From a virus: a stretch of 55,934 bases of DNA. This document shows positions 30,776-41,211 of the stretch, one piece after another. Location of the stretch: IMG/VR virus record IMGVR_UViG_3300042301_000713, positions 1-55,934 of that record; one strand, written 5' to 3'. Numbering within the stretch: the stretch's first letter is position 1; every line of letters starts with the position of its first letter. Below the pieces are notes generated by a model that saw only the letters and a program-made list of their open reading frames with translations, made no database searches and had not been told where the DNA came from. The position numbers and the translations under genes were made by a program.

Positions 30776-33247
30776 ATGTTAAGATACTCACTGTATAAGA
30801 AATTTGTAAACGGGGGTGGAGTAGATCCTGAGGTTGAAAAAATCCAACCAAAAGGAATTACTGCTCCTATACCTACCATGGAAGAGTACCTGTCTAACAA
30901 TCAGGTATTTAGCAATACAGGTTCTTATCAAGACGCTTTTCAAATTCCTAACTTATCTCTAACAGGATTTAAGACCTCAGACTCTCCTGAAGGTACGGTA
31001 ACTGATCAAACAAAATCATATAAGCCAGGTACATTTAAAGATGAAGGTAGCTTGCCTACTTTTACTTCTATGCTATCTCCGCTTAATCCTTTTGACGTAA
31101 ATCAAAAAACTCCTGGAGTAGAACAAGGTCCTTTGTCTGAAGAAGAGGCTACGATGAGGGGTATTCAAACCTCTCCTATTACTTCTACTCCAAAAGAACA
31201 ACCTAGCTTCTGGCAACAAAACAGTTCTGCGTTAGCTACCTTAGGTTTACTAGGCGTAGATTCATTAGCAGGATATAATGAAGATCTAAAGAATCGACGT
31301 AACTTTAACGAATCAATACAACAAAGAAACTCTAAGCCAGTATACGACTACAACTTTATGTATGGTCGTACTACAAGTGGAGGCACAGAGGATCAACCTA
31401 CAATAAAAGCAGAAATGGGTGCAAAAATAAACAAGCGTTATGCTAGTGAAGGCATGAACGATGTAGAGATTGAAGGTGGAGAATTCATCCAACTTCCTAA
31501 CTTAGATACTGAGATGGCAGAAGGCCCTTCTCATAGTAACGGAGGTATCCCTACAAACCTTCCTGATCAAACTCGTGTATACTCTAACAATCTAAAGCCA
31601 GAAGGATCTAAGAAAACCTTTGCTCAGATTGCTAAGAACTACGATGTAACTTCATATAAGAAAACTTTAGATAATCCTTTTGCTAAACAAGTAGATAAGG
31701 ATACTGCAAGTTTGATGATGAAGAGAAATCAGAAAATTCTGGATGATTTGTTTGAAGATCAACAGTTAATGAATGGTAACTCTAATGGAGAACTAGAAGC
31801 AAAGAGAGGAGCTAGTATTAACAACCCAGGATTTAAAGCTCTTCCAGGTTATGTACAAGCTAAGATTACAGCTAACATGGCAGATGGAGGTAAGTATAAA
31901 ATTCCACAGGGAGTAACAGTTAAGCAAGCAGGTGATCCTTCGATTCAGGTAGGTGATTACGTTATGGGCGCTAACAATAAAGTCCAGAAAGTCACTGCTG
32001 CAAACAAGAAGACTACTTTAGGAGAATACAATAAAGGCTATGATGATTTGTCTTCTACGTTAAGTAGACCTGAGTTTGACAAAGTTAAGGATGCTATGTA
32101 TACTAAGTACAAAGAAAAGAATCCTAGTACTACTGTATCCAAAGACCAATTTATTAAAAACTTTATGGATGCTCAAAAGCAGATCTACACTATTAGGGAA
32201 GCTGCTAAGAATAATCCAAATCTTGATATTAAGACTGAAGACTTAGACAGAACTGCTGGTGGTATGAAGAATAAGGTTTATAATCAAATTGCAAAGCAGT
32301 TAGGTTTTACTCCGTTGACTGAAGATCAAACAAAAATGTTTCAACAGTCTTACTTGGATCTTGCAGATCTCCAGAATAATCCTGAATTTAAAGAAACTCT
32401 GTCTGACTTTGATCTGACTCCTACAGGAATGGCAGATGACGTGTATCTAGGAAAACCAATTTCAAAAGCAGATGCAATTTTTGGTAACACTACTATAGGA
32501 CAAGCAGTGAGAGCAAAGAGTAGAACTGATGCCCAGGACTATACTTATGAAGATGTTCCACTAGAGACAAAAGATATTGAGTTTAATCAGCCAGGAACTG
32601 CACCAAGAGGAACTTACACTCCCGGAAAGTTTCCTTTGTATCAGGCTATTCCTGAAGCTATGGGACTAGCACAATCACAACAAATTTATCCTTATGCTAT
32701 CCCTGAGATAGATGCTCCTTATCTTCGTCCTCAAACTTTGAACATTCAAAGCGAGTTACAGAACATAGATAACATGGGTACAGCAGCTATGAGAAGTGGT
32801 GCAGATCCTTTAGATGTTTATATTGCAGGAATTGATGCTAAACAAAAGGCTTTCCAGACTAAACAAAACTATGATGCAGAAGGTAGGTCTAGAGCAGATA
32901 TAGCAAATGCACAGGCTTCCTTTAGTGCAGATCAGTTCAATGCTCAAGCATTTGATCGTGTATACAATAACCTAGTAGGTCAAGCAAGAGACGCTCAGTC
33001 TGCAGAAAAACAAGCATCTATTGCAAATATGATAACTAAGAAAGGTTTGTTTGATCAGAGTGAATCTAGAAAAGCTGCATTTATTAATAACCTTGTTCCT
33101 TCATTTAATACTACCTCAAAAGGTCAGATGGATGTAACAGAAGAACAGTTGCCATTTTATTTTAATGCTTTCAACAACTACATAGATGCTGAAGACACTA
33201 AAAAGAAAACAGCTAAAAAGGGAATGTATAAAAAACCTAAATATTAA
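30776..33247 (+). CDS. large virion (cargo-type) protein, 823 residues
   Basis: The N-terminal third of this protein is low-complexity. Near residue 235 it has NDVEIEGGEFIQLPN ... GPSHSNGGIP ... RVYSNNL, a recurring pattern in large virion proteins of Bacteroidota phages. The C-terminal third is Ala/Gln-rich and helical (KQAFQTKQNYDAEGRSRADI-like stretches) and ends lysine-rich. It is the first gene of the cargo operon and four bases separate it from the next. A capsid-interior or injected protein is inferred; no enzyme motif is seen. Confidence 0.6.
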   Translation: MLRYSLYKKFVNGGGVDPEVEKIQPKGITAPIPTMEEYLSNNQVFSNTGSYQDAFQIPNLSLTGFKTSDSPEGTVTDQTKSYKPGTFKDEGSLPTFTSMLSPLNPFDVNQKTPGVEQGPLSEEEATMRGIQTSPITSTPKEQPSFWQQNSSALATLGLLGVDSLAGYNEDLKNRRNFNESIQQRNSKPVYDYNFMYGRTTSGGTEDQPTIKAEMGAKINKRYASEGMNDVEIEGGEFIQLPNLDTEMAEGPSHSNGGIPTNLPDQTRVYSNNLKPEGSKKTFAQIAKNYDVTSYKKTLDNPFAKQVDKDTASLMMKRNQKILDDLFEDQQLMNGNSNGELEAKRGASINNPGFKALPGYVQAKITANMADGGKYKIPQGVTVKQAGDPSIQVGDYVMGANNKVQKVTAANKKTTLGEYNKGYDDLSSTLSRPEFDKVKDAMYTKYKEKNPSTTVSKDQFIKNFMDAQKQIYTIREAAKNNPNLDIKTEDLDRTAGGMKNKVYNQIAKQLGFTPLTEDQTKMFQQSYLDLADLQNNPEFKETLSDFDLTPTGMADDVYLGKPISKADAIFGNTTIGQAVRAKSRTDAQDYTYEDVPLETKDIEFNQPGTAPRGTYTPGKFPLYQAIPEAMGLAQSQQIYPYAIPEIDAPYLRPQTLNIQSELQNIDNMGTAAMRSGADPLDVYIAGIDAKQKAFQTKQNYDAEGRSRADIANAQASFSADQFNAQAFDRVYNNLVGQARDAQSAEKQASIANMITKKGLFDQSESRKAAFINNLVPSFNTTSKGQMDVTEEQLPFYFNAFNNYIDAEDTKKKTAKKGMYKKPKY

Positions 33248-33250
33248 ACC

Positions 33251-34969
33251 ATGCCAATTTCAGCACAACATACCAAATTCGTTTATCCAGACTACATTGA
33301 TCCTTTACCAGCAGATGACTTAATCAAGTTAGCTGTTAAGAAACAGGAGATGTTTGACGAGGGTAGATCTAAAGTACAACAAAGCATTGACGCTTACGGT
33401 AAGATTAGAAACTCTTTGGTTAGAGACGTAGACAAAGAATACTTTGACAAAAACATGAATAACATGGTCAAAGCAATTAACCAAAATGCAGGACTAGACT
33501 TTTCTATTAAAGGGAATGTAGACGCAGTACTTAATATAGGAAGACCCCTAGAAAATGACTCCACTCTTCTTACAGCAGTAGACTCTGCAAAGACCTACAA
33601 TAGTATGATGGAAGAGTATAAAAAACTAGATCCTAAGTACAAGAGTCCAGTTAATGATTATTTTTATTTTAAAGATATAGCTGCTTGGAAAAATAACGGG
33701 GACATCAATAGTAAACTTAGCTATCAAGCCTACAAGCCATATCAAGAGGGCACAGGTAAAAAGTATGGAGAAGTTCTTACTAAGATTAAACCTAATATTG
33801 AAACTCGTTTTGAGTTTACACCAGATGGAAGACGTATACAAAAAACTGTGATAAGTAGTGTGGATCAAGGTCGTATTAGAGACGCTTACATGTCCTCGTT
33901 AACACCTGCAGAACTTGAACAGTTGCAGATGGATGCTACCTACAAGTATATGAATTCTAACCAAGATGCAGCTAAGCAACAGTATCTAGGTCACATAAAT
34001 GAAACACTACAACTTAGTCAAGCACAGATCGAAGACTTAGAGGGAAAGAAAGCAATTGCTAAACAAAAAAATATTCCTTCTGATGATCCAAGAATGCTTG
34101 ACATTGATAGAAGTCTTTCTAAAGCTTACATGCAAAGAGACGTTCTAAGTCAAAGAGCATCAAGAGGTTTAGGTGAAGTCCCAGACAATGAAGTTATCAA
34201 CTTTATGCAGGACCAAACTATCTTTGATGCAAGTAATGCTTACGCTTACCAGCAAGTAGAGAAAGATCTAGATGTAGATCAGTATGCTCTTAAAGCCTAT
34301 GAGTCTAACTTGAGGGTCCAAGAAGAGGCAACTCTTGATAGACTAGGGCTAAGTACTAAAGCAAAAGAAGGTAAGGTTCCTTTGCCTCCTGGAAGCTTTG
34401 AGGTAGATGGTTCTTTTATGGGTGATACTGAAAGCGTAACAGGGGAAGGAAAGACTATGACCTTGAAGAACGATCTGTTGGCTGGAGTAGGAACTAATGA
34501 TACTCAGAAGCAAGCGCAACTTATGGTAGCTCTTAAGAAGTTATTGTCTAGAGGAGTAGATCAGTCAGGTAAAGACATTCCTATTACTGTCAAAGACGCA
34601 TTGCTTAGATCAGTATTGAGTGGTACTTGGAATGAACAAGATGCTAAAGTAATTAAGGCTACTTTTGGAGACAACGCTAAATACGAAAAGACCCTTAAAA
34701 ACTTGAAGAGTATTGCTACTAGTCTGTATGACATACAAGACAGAAATGGTAATATTGTAGATATAAGTCAGTTGAATGCAAGAGACGCTAACATGGGATC
34801 AGGTTATACCTTAGTACCTAAAGAAGCTTCAAAAGCAGAAGAATACTTTGTTACTGATGCTGGTGGGTTTGGATTTAAATACGAGTTAGGCGAGTTAGAA
34901 AATCTAGACGCAATGACTTTATTTAACCTACAAGATATCAGAAGAATTAAACCAGAGAAACCACAATAA
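33251..34969 (+). CDS. virion (cargo-type) protein, 572 residues
   Basis: Helical, charged protein starting MPISAQHTKFVYPDYIDPLP, a type of start seen on cargo-cluster proteins of crAss-like phages. There are no transmembrane segments and no catalytic motif that I recognise. It lies between the 823-residue protein and the 2051-residue giant with only one- to three-base gaps, so the three are probably translated from one message and act together in the virion. Confidence 0.6.
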   Translation: MPISAQHTKFVYPDYIDPLPADDLIKLAVKKQEMFDEGRSKVQQSIDAYGKIRNSLVRDVDKEYFDKNMNNMVKAINQNAGLDFSIKGNVDAVLNIGRPLENDSTLLTAVDSAKTYNSMMEEYKKLDPKYKSPVNDYFYFKDIAAWKNNGDINSKLSYQAYKPYQEGTGKKYGEVLTKIKPNIETRFEFTPDGRRIQKTVISSVDQGRIRDAYMSSLTPAELEQLQMDATYKYMNSNQDAAKQQYLGHINETLQLSQAQIEDLEGKKAIAKQKNIPSDDPRMLDIDRSLSKAYMQRDVLSQRASRGLGEVPDNEVINFMQDQTIFDASNAYAYQQVEKDLDVDQYALKAYESNLRVQEEATLDRLGLSTKAKEGKVPLPPGSFEVDGSFMGDTESVTGEGKTMTLKNDLLAGVGTNDTQKQAQLMVALKKLLSRGVDQSGKDIPITVKDALLRSVLSGTWNEQDAKVIKATFGDNAKYEKTLKNLKSIATSLYDIQDRNGNIVDISQLNARDANMGSGYTLVPKEASKAEEYFVTDAGGFGFKYELGELENLDAMTLFNLQDIRRIKPEKPQ

Positions 34970-34970
34970 A

Positions 34971-37900
34971 ATGCCTAATAAATACCAAGCAAACTTAGGT
35001 CCCCTTTCAAAGTCCCTAGCAGGTGCTGCACCTGGGGATATGAGAGAAAGATTTAATACTCTTATTCCTTTAGATGTTCAGAACTCTTTCCAACAGAAAG
35101 CTGAGTTATCTGTCTTAGAACAAGACAGACTAGATCAACAAAAAGGACTACAAGAACAAAGAAATCTAAAATTAAATTCTCTTAAGAGTTTATATAGGCA
35201 AGCTATGCCTAATCCTCAGTTTGCTGATAGAGCTGCGTCTTCTGTTTTTGATAGAATAGAAAATGCTGGTTCTAAACAAGAACTAAATGATATCTACTCT
35301 GAGATTGAAAGCATAAGAGAAAAGGCTCAGGACAATTCTTTTTTGTTTGATGGTTTAGAGACTGTTGTAGGTCTAGCTCAAGGTCTGTCTTCTTTTGGAG
35401 AAAGTTTCTTTAGAGGTAAAGAATCTTTGATAGACCAAAAGAAAAAAACTCTTACCCAAGCTAATGCAGACTTAACAGATATTTCTGGATCAATTCTTCC
35501 TCAGGATCTATTTAGTCAAGGTATTTCAGCTATTAAAGAAGCAGAGTTTACTAACTACGGTAAACAAACTATAAATCAATTTGGAAGTCCTAAAGGTCTA
35601 TACGATGCTTTAAGTAAAGCAAGAATGGGTACTAAGGGTGCTTATAATAACTTTGATGACTTTGTTAAGCCAAGACTTGAGGATGCTTTTGCTACTAAAG
35701 GACATTACTTATACAGAGAAGGAGAAGAGGCACCTCAGTTTCAACAAGAAGCAAGAAGAGCTTTTGCTGATCCTACTAAAGATCAAACAGCTGCAAACTT
35801 TAAACATGATCTAGAAAAAGAGTCTCTATCTTCAGTTAAGTCTGCTATTATGGGAGACTTACAGACAGAATTGTTGAAACCTAGAGATGCTGTAGATTAC
35901 AATCCAGACAATATCAAGTATCTTAGAAATTCTTTATCTATTGTAGATCAAAGATTAAACTCTCTTGATCAAGTTTATAAAGTAGACAAGTACGCTTCTG
36001 ATGCAGAAAAGACTTTATTTGGTGAAGGTAGTTCTGCAAGAAGAAGTGTTATAAAAGCTTTTGGAGATACTCTTCCAGGTAAACTTATACAGGATAAACT
36101 GTTTAATGCCAGTGACTTCTCACAAGCTGTATTTAGTGAGGCATTTTACAAGCCTGATATAATTACTTACGATAAGGACAATAGACCTGTTATGTCTAAT
36201 CAGTTTATGTACACTAAAGCTGATGGCTCTAGAGCATTTAACTGGGGATCTATTCCTGAAGCAGGTGGAGCTATGGTAGCTCAGATGATTCCAATTATTG
36301 CAGGAGGTGCCTTAGTTGAGGGGGTAGTTAGTGGAGTAGCTGCAGCAGAGTTAGGAGCTATCTCTAGTGGTGCTGCTGGCATCTCTCGTGCATATGATGC
36401 TTTAAATAAAGTATCTGCCTTAGGTAACGAACTTAAACTAGCAGACAGAGCTGCAACCTTTGCTTCTGTAGCAGCTAATACTATTCCTCATTTTGTAGAA
36501 CAAGAAAAAAGATGGGGAGGAGACTATGTAAAAAGAGGTCTTGCAGGAGGTATAGTAGAAGCAACAGCTGAAGCAATTGGATTCCCTGACGTAGGGGCTC
36601 TTAAGATGCGTCCTGTAACTACTACGTTAGCTTCTTCTGCTATGAGAGCAGCTAAGTTAGAACTTAACTTTGGACAACGCCTAGGTTCTTACCTAAATAA
36701 CACTTATCAATTTGCTAAGCTAGGAGCTAAACAGAATGCCGTAGAAGCATTAGAAGAAGAAATTTCTTTGTTAGGTAATGCAATTGTACAGAATGGCATT
36801 ATGCCAGAAGAGTACGCACTCCGAGATAGAGAACAAGTAACAGCTAAAAGTCTTACTGATACCTTGGTTGAGTCTTTTGCAGCAGGACTTATTTATAGCT
36901 TCGGTACTGTAGGTGCAGGAGGATATGCTTACACTAGACCTGAAAACTTACAAAGACAATCTAACTGGGAAGCAGCAAACAATCCAGAATTGTTTATTGC
37001 TAAACTACAAGACCTAAAAGATAAAGGTAAAATATCTGATCAAGACTTTGTACAAGGAATGGCTAAGGTTCGTACCCTAGAAGGAACTATGAAGTCATTA
37101 GTAGGTTTTGATAATATTAGAGATCTAAAAACTCTTAACCTAGACAAGGACGAGCAGTTTGCTTTGTTTACAAATGTACTAAGACGTAATGAACTTCTAG
37201 AAATAGATCTTGACTCAATGTCTGATACAGAGAAGCAAGCATTTGCTAACTACAAAGCTGGCAACGTACTTGCTGAGGAGTCTAGAAAGAGACAGAGACT
37301 TATAAGAAAACAATTAGCTGAGTTTGATCGTAACCCTGAACCCACAAAGGAAGAACAGAAAGAACGAGAAAGACTTACCGAACTCTACGCTAAATTAAAA
37401 AGAGGAGATATCCAATATATAAATAAAGGAAGTATCTCAGAAGAAGATAAAAAGTATTTCTACGAAGCTGGTCTACTAACAGATAGAGATCTTCAAGTTT
37501 CACAGGAAGACATAGACAAAGAAATTGACTCTATTAACAAGTCAATCCTTAAGACACAAAAGAGAATTGATCGCTATGCTAATCTAACTAATTCCGAAAA
37601 GAACGAAATTATTAGAAAGGTATACGATGAAAAGATCGAAGCTGTACTTAAAGTAGACAGTGCTGCTGACCTAGTAGAGTCTAGAATTAATCTTCAAAAA
37701 GATTTAGACTATCTTAGATTAAAAGGAGAGGAAGAAGTTCCTGGCCAAGTAGAACATAAAGAAAGACTACTTGATGCTTATGGAAAACAAATGAACGATC
37801 TTGTTAACGAGAGAGATGAGTTTGGTCAGAATAAAGTAGAACAAAAAGTAAGTAACTTTGATGCTAATACCCTAGAACAAGCAGGCGATCTCTTTGGTAT

Positions 37901-40900
37901 ACAGGAAGCTTATGAGTATGCTAAAGCAAACAAAGATCATATAAACTCAGACCTCTACACTACTGTAACTGAGAATCTTGCTGACAGTAACAAAAGAGCA
38001 CAAGAAGCCATCGCTATAGCAGAACCTGAAGTACGTACTGAAGTACTTACAAACTTCTTAGACAAGGCAGTAGCTTTTAAGACTAATTACGCATATAACG
38101 TTGATCTAGTAAACAAAATATTTCCATTAGTAGAATATACCCAGGAGGAGTTAGATCAGGCAAGAGAAGCGCTTATACAGAGAAGGGCTCAAAAGAAATC
38201 TCAACAGATACTAGATACACAAGTAGTAGAAGGAGGAGAGACAGAGAAAGAAGAACAAGCGGAATTTAGTAATATTGCTAATCAAGTTGCAAGTACTCCT
38301 GAAGTAGTGAGTGAGTCAGGAGAGTCTAATAGAGACGAAATGTATCTTGCTGGTTATAATCGTATGATTGACAGAGCAAAGGCTAGTCCTCTAGGATTTG
38401 CTAAGGCATTTGAGTCGGCAGTTAAGAACAGGTTGTCTTCAGTGTTTACTCAAAATACTAAAGACTACAATACTTTAATTAATGCATTAGATGATCTCTT
38501 AGATAAAAAGATTACTCCAGAAGAATTTAGAAATATTTACTTAAATGTTTGGAGAGAGAACAAAGGAAACGAGAATAAACAGAATGCAGTTATATTCCTT
38601 AAGTTTATTGCAGACAGGTATTTCCTTAACGACATGCCTGCAGATAGAGTAAGTAGTAGAACTACTCCCACTGCACCTATCACTCCAACCCCTACTCCAG
38701 TTACTCCTAGTCCTGCTAAGGCAACAACTAGTAAAAATGCTCCTACTCCTAAGCAAGGAACCAAGGTAGATAAACTAAACAACGAAGTAACTCAACAAGT
38801 ACAAGCAAGACTTACCCAACTAGAATCTTTGGCTTCTCCACTGAGAACAGTTGCAGTAGAATATAATGCAGCTAATCAGAAGTCAACAGATCCTGCTACA
38901 CTACGTAATGTAGCTTTAATAGAATATATAGCTACTACTCCAGGTGTAAGGATGAGGGTAATGAATAGAAAGTTGTTCCTGCTTAATCATATTGTAGAAA
39001 ACAACGAAGCTATTACTACAGAAGCAGAAGCATTAGTTGAGTTTAATAAGATTACCAATCATATCTCAGAAAACCAGATGTCTTTAGATACTTGGAATAG
39101 TTTATCTGATGAAGATCTAGACTTGTTGTTAGCTCCATTAGATCTCATTCTAGGTAAAAATTTCTTTGACAAAGGCAACTTAAGATTCTTCTTTACTTCT
39201 GTAGATGCAAAGTTTAAAGGAGGTAAAGTATATCCAGTAGGTACAGGTTTGTTTGTCGATCCTCAAGTCATTATCACAGCAGTAGACGAAGATGGAAATA
39301 CTATATTGAAAGATGGATTACCGCTTGAATTAAACTTTCCTAGAATAGAAGCACAAGGTTTTAGAATTAGTGAAAGAGTAGAAAATGATTACGAAGAGTT
39401 GGGTGGTGACAAAGAAAACCTAAGAAGTAAAAACCAAGCTAACTATGAAAGAATGTTGGCTATGACTAAACTCATTAAAGATGCAAACTCTTTTGCTGAT
39501 ACTTTACCTAGTATAGACTTCGATCACAGTGTATCTTCTGGTGTAATGCTTGAGGCTCCTATAACTAGCTACAAGGTTGGTAGTGAAGTAGAGGTAGATA
39601 ATGTACAGAAAGCAGGTATCGCAGAATTTAAAATTGCAGAAGATCCTAGGGAACCTATATTTGGTAAAAACTATTCTTTCCGTAAAGGTCGTGTTTATTT
39701 TAATAACAACGGTAATCCTACCTTGTTAACAAACAACAAGATAGATCCCCAAGAAGCAGATGCTCTTGCTGACTTGTATTTCTCAGAGGAGAATCCATAC
39801 TTCAGTAGTCCTAAAGAGGCAGAAGAATATTTGTTTAACTTGATTAACCAAGTAAATAAGAAAGATCGTTTGCACTTCTTTGTGAATGAGGAGTATCCTG
39901 GTCCAGGTCAGTTCCCTGTAATCATTGTAAAATCTACAGGTACTGCTACAGGCTTTAAGAATGAAGTGCTAACAAAAGAAGAATTTGCTAAGGAATTAAA
40001 GAATCATTACTACAAAGCAAGTTTAGCTCTAATGAGAAGTGGAGAACCTATTATGAGATTTAAACCCTCTGGCATGGTTACTCAATCTTATGCACAGTAT
40101 ATAAAAGACACTCATAACTTCCCAATTCAAGACGGTCAAGTAGCTATGCCAGTAAACAAGGTAATCTACTTAGCCCCAGAATCTTTAGAAAAGCAGTTTC
40201 CTGAAATTACAGGAACAGCTCCTAAAGCTCCTGAGGTACCCAAGACTCCTACGCCTCCCCCTACTGCGCCTAAACCTAGTATGGTAGTAGCAGGAGTACA
40301 GAATAAAGTTAAGAACCTTTCTATACTTCCCTTTGATAGAGCATTATCTGCGGCACAGAAAAGTCCAGGTGCTGACTACTTAGTTGATCCTATGCAAAAA
40401 GTAGGAGAAGAGTTCTATAACATAGCACTAAACACTGTTTTAGCTGATCCTACTAAGCTTACTGATATCTACTATTTTAAGTTGGTAAGAGAACCAGGAG
40501 TACCTTCTGTTAGTATTGAGAGAAGGAAATACGATCCTAACGATCCTGATGCTGTTTACGCCTCACATTTCTTAGGCAGAGTCAACGTAGAAGGTAGAGA
40601 AAAACCTGTTACAGTTATTCTTGTTGATCCTAATGTTCCTTTTGGAAAGACTTATGGTACCCCAAGAATAATGGCTACTATAGATCTTGCTAATCCTCAG
40701 GAAGCTGTTATTCAAACCTATCAGCAGTTTACTAATCCTACTCCTGTAGTTACTACTCAACCTACAGATGCTAAAGCTGACATAGAAAAAAGAAGACAAG
40801 AAGAGTTAGCAGAATTTGATGTTTTTGTAAAACGAGAAGATGGTAGACGACAAAAACCTCTTAGTAAAGATTTTATAGAAGATACAATTTCTAAAGTAAA

Positions 40901-41126
40901 TGCTAAGTATGATGCCGAACTGACTGCTTTAGGACAACCTACTCAACCTGCTCCTCCTAAACGTTCTATGAGTGCTTTAAACGCTATGCGTGTAGGTGAA
41001 GTTGAGAAAGTAGAACAAGCAAGCGATTCTCCCTTCAGTGATGCTTTGTTAAACGAAGATGAGTTGAGAGCACAAGCAAAAGAATCTAAAGATGCTTGTA
41101 AAGGAGACTTAGACGATTTAGCTTAA
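34971..41126 (+). CDS. giant virion protein with hydrophobic segments, 2051 residues
   Basis: The first of three giants. The N-terminal 400 residues are helical. Residues 425-470 form a long hydrophobic Gly/Ala stretch (AGGAMVAQMIPIIAGGALVEG region), and a second lies at 632-655 (AGLIYSFGTVGAGGYAY). Coiled coils follow. Two Pro/Thr-rich linkers at about 1230-1265 and 1751-1772 divide the C-terminal part into domains. The hydrophobic part could insert in the host envelope during DNA and cargo entry. In crAss-like phages comparable giants travel with the virion RNA polymerase. Exact function unknown. Confidence 0.65.
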   Translation: MPNKYQANLGPLSKSLAGAAPGDMRERFNTLIPLDVQNSFQQKAELSVLEQDRLDQQKGLQEQRNLKLNSLKSLYRQAMPNPQFADRAASSVFDRIENAGSKQELNDIYSEIESIREKAQDNSFLFDGLETVVGLAQGLSSFGESFFRGKESLIDQKKKTLTQANADLTDISGSILPQDLFSQGISAIKEAEFTNYGKQTINQFGSPKGLYDALSKARMGTKGAYNNFDDFVKPRLEDAFATKGHYLYREGEEAPQFQQEARRAFADPTKDQTAANFKHDLEKESLSSVKSAIMGDLQTELLKPRDAVDYNPDNIKYLRNSLSIVDQRLNSLDQVYKVDKYASDAEKTLFGEGSSARRSVIKAFGDTLPGKLIQDKLFNASDFSQAVFSEAFYKPDIITYDKDNRPVMSNQFMYTKADGSRAFNWGSIPEAGGAMVAQMIPIIAGGALVEGVVSGVAAAELGAISSGAAGISRAYDALNKVSALGNELKLADRAATFASVAANTIPHFVEQEKRWGGDYVKRGLAGGIVEATAEAIGFPDVGALKMRPVTTTLASSAMRAAKLELNFGQRLGSYLNNTYQFAKLGAKQNAVEALEEEISLLGNAIVQNGIMPEEYALRDREQVTAKSLTDTLVESFAAGLIYSFGTVGAGGYAYTRPENLQRQSNWEAANNPELFIAKLQDLKDKGKISDQDFVQGMAKVRTLEGTMKSLVGFDNIRDLKTLNLDKDEQFALFTNVLRRNELLEIDLDSMSDTEKQAFANYKAGNVLAEESRKRQRLIRKQLAEFDRNPEPTKEEQKERERLTELYAKLKRGDIQYINKGSISEEDKKYFYEAGLLTDRDLQVSQEDIDKEIDSINKSILKTQKRIDRYANLTNSEKNEIIRKVYDEKIEAVLKVDSAADLVESRINLQKDLDYLRLKGEEEVPGQVEHKERLLDAYGKQMNDLVNERDEFGQNKVEQKVSNFDANTLEQAGDLFGIQEAYEYAKANKDHINSDLYTTVTENLADSNKRAQEAIAIAEPEVRTEVLTNFLDKAVAFKTNYAYNVDLVNKIFPLVEYTQEELDQAREALIQRRAQKKSQQILDTQVVEGGETEKEEQAEFSNIANQVASTPEVVSESGESNRDEMYLAGYNRMIDRAKASPLGFAKAFESAVKNRLSSVFTQNTKDYNTLINALDDLLDKKITPEEFRNIYLNVWRENKGNENKQNAVIFLKFIADRYFLNDMPADRVSSRTTPTAPITPTPTPVTPSPAKATTSKNAPTPKQGTKVDKLNNEVTQQVQARLTQLESLASPLRTVAVEYNAANQKSTDPATLRNVALIEYIATTPGVRMRVMNRKLFLLNHIVENNEAITTEAEALVEFNKITNHISENQMSLDTWNSLSDEDLDLLLAPLDLILGKNFFDKGNLRFFFTSVDAKFKGGKVYPVGTGLFVDPQVIITAVDEDGNTILKDGLPLELNFPRIEAQGFRISERVENDYEELGGDKENLRSKNQANYERMLAMTKLIKDANSFADTLPSIDFDHSVSSGVMLEAPITSYKVGSEVEVDNVQKAGIAEFKIAEDPREPIFGKNYSFRKGRVYFNNNGNPTLLTNNKIDPQEADALADLYFSEENPYFSSPKEAEEYLFNLINQVNKKDRLHFFVNEEYPGPGQFPVIIVKSTGTATGFKNEVLTKEEFAKELKNHYYKASLALMRSGEPIMRFKPSGMVTQSYAQYIKDTHNFPIQDGQVAMPVNKVIYLAPESLEKQFPEITGTAPKAPEVPKTPTPPPTAPKPSMVVAGVQNKVKNLSILPFDRALSAAQKSPGADYLVDPMQKVGEEFYNIALNTVLADPTKLTDIYYFKLVREPGVPSVSIERRKYDPNDPDAVYASHFLGRVNVEGREKPVTVILVDPNVPFGKTYGTPRIMATIDLANPQEAVIQTYQQFTNPTPVVTTQPTDAKADIEKRRQEELAEFDVFVKREDGRRQKPLSKDFIEDTISKVNAKYDAELTALGQPTQPAPPKRSMSALNAMRVGEVEKVEQASDSPFSDALLNEDELRAQAKESKDACKGDLDDLA

Positions 41127-41131
41127 CATAA

Positions 41132-41164
41132 TTGAAGCATACTTTCAATAACGTATTATATTTG
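41132..41164 (+). promoter_or_regulatory. Bacteroidota-type promoter of the virion RNA polymerase gene
   Basis: TATATTTG at 41157-41164 with TTG at 41132-41134 (22-base spacer, longer than the others). The leader to 41212 contains a short TTAAT / ATTAA inverted repeat. Confidence 0.6.
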
Positions 41165-41211
41165 TAATACACCCAGTAAACATTAATCTATAGTATTAAC
41201 TAACATAAGAA

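Noticed and set aside
38660-38765. Pro/Thr repeats in the 2051-residue protein as a tandem DNA repeat
   Set aside because: The DNA is not repeated in exact units. It is better read as a flexible protein linker.
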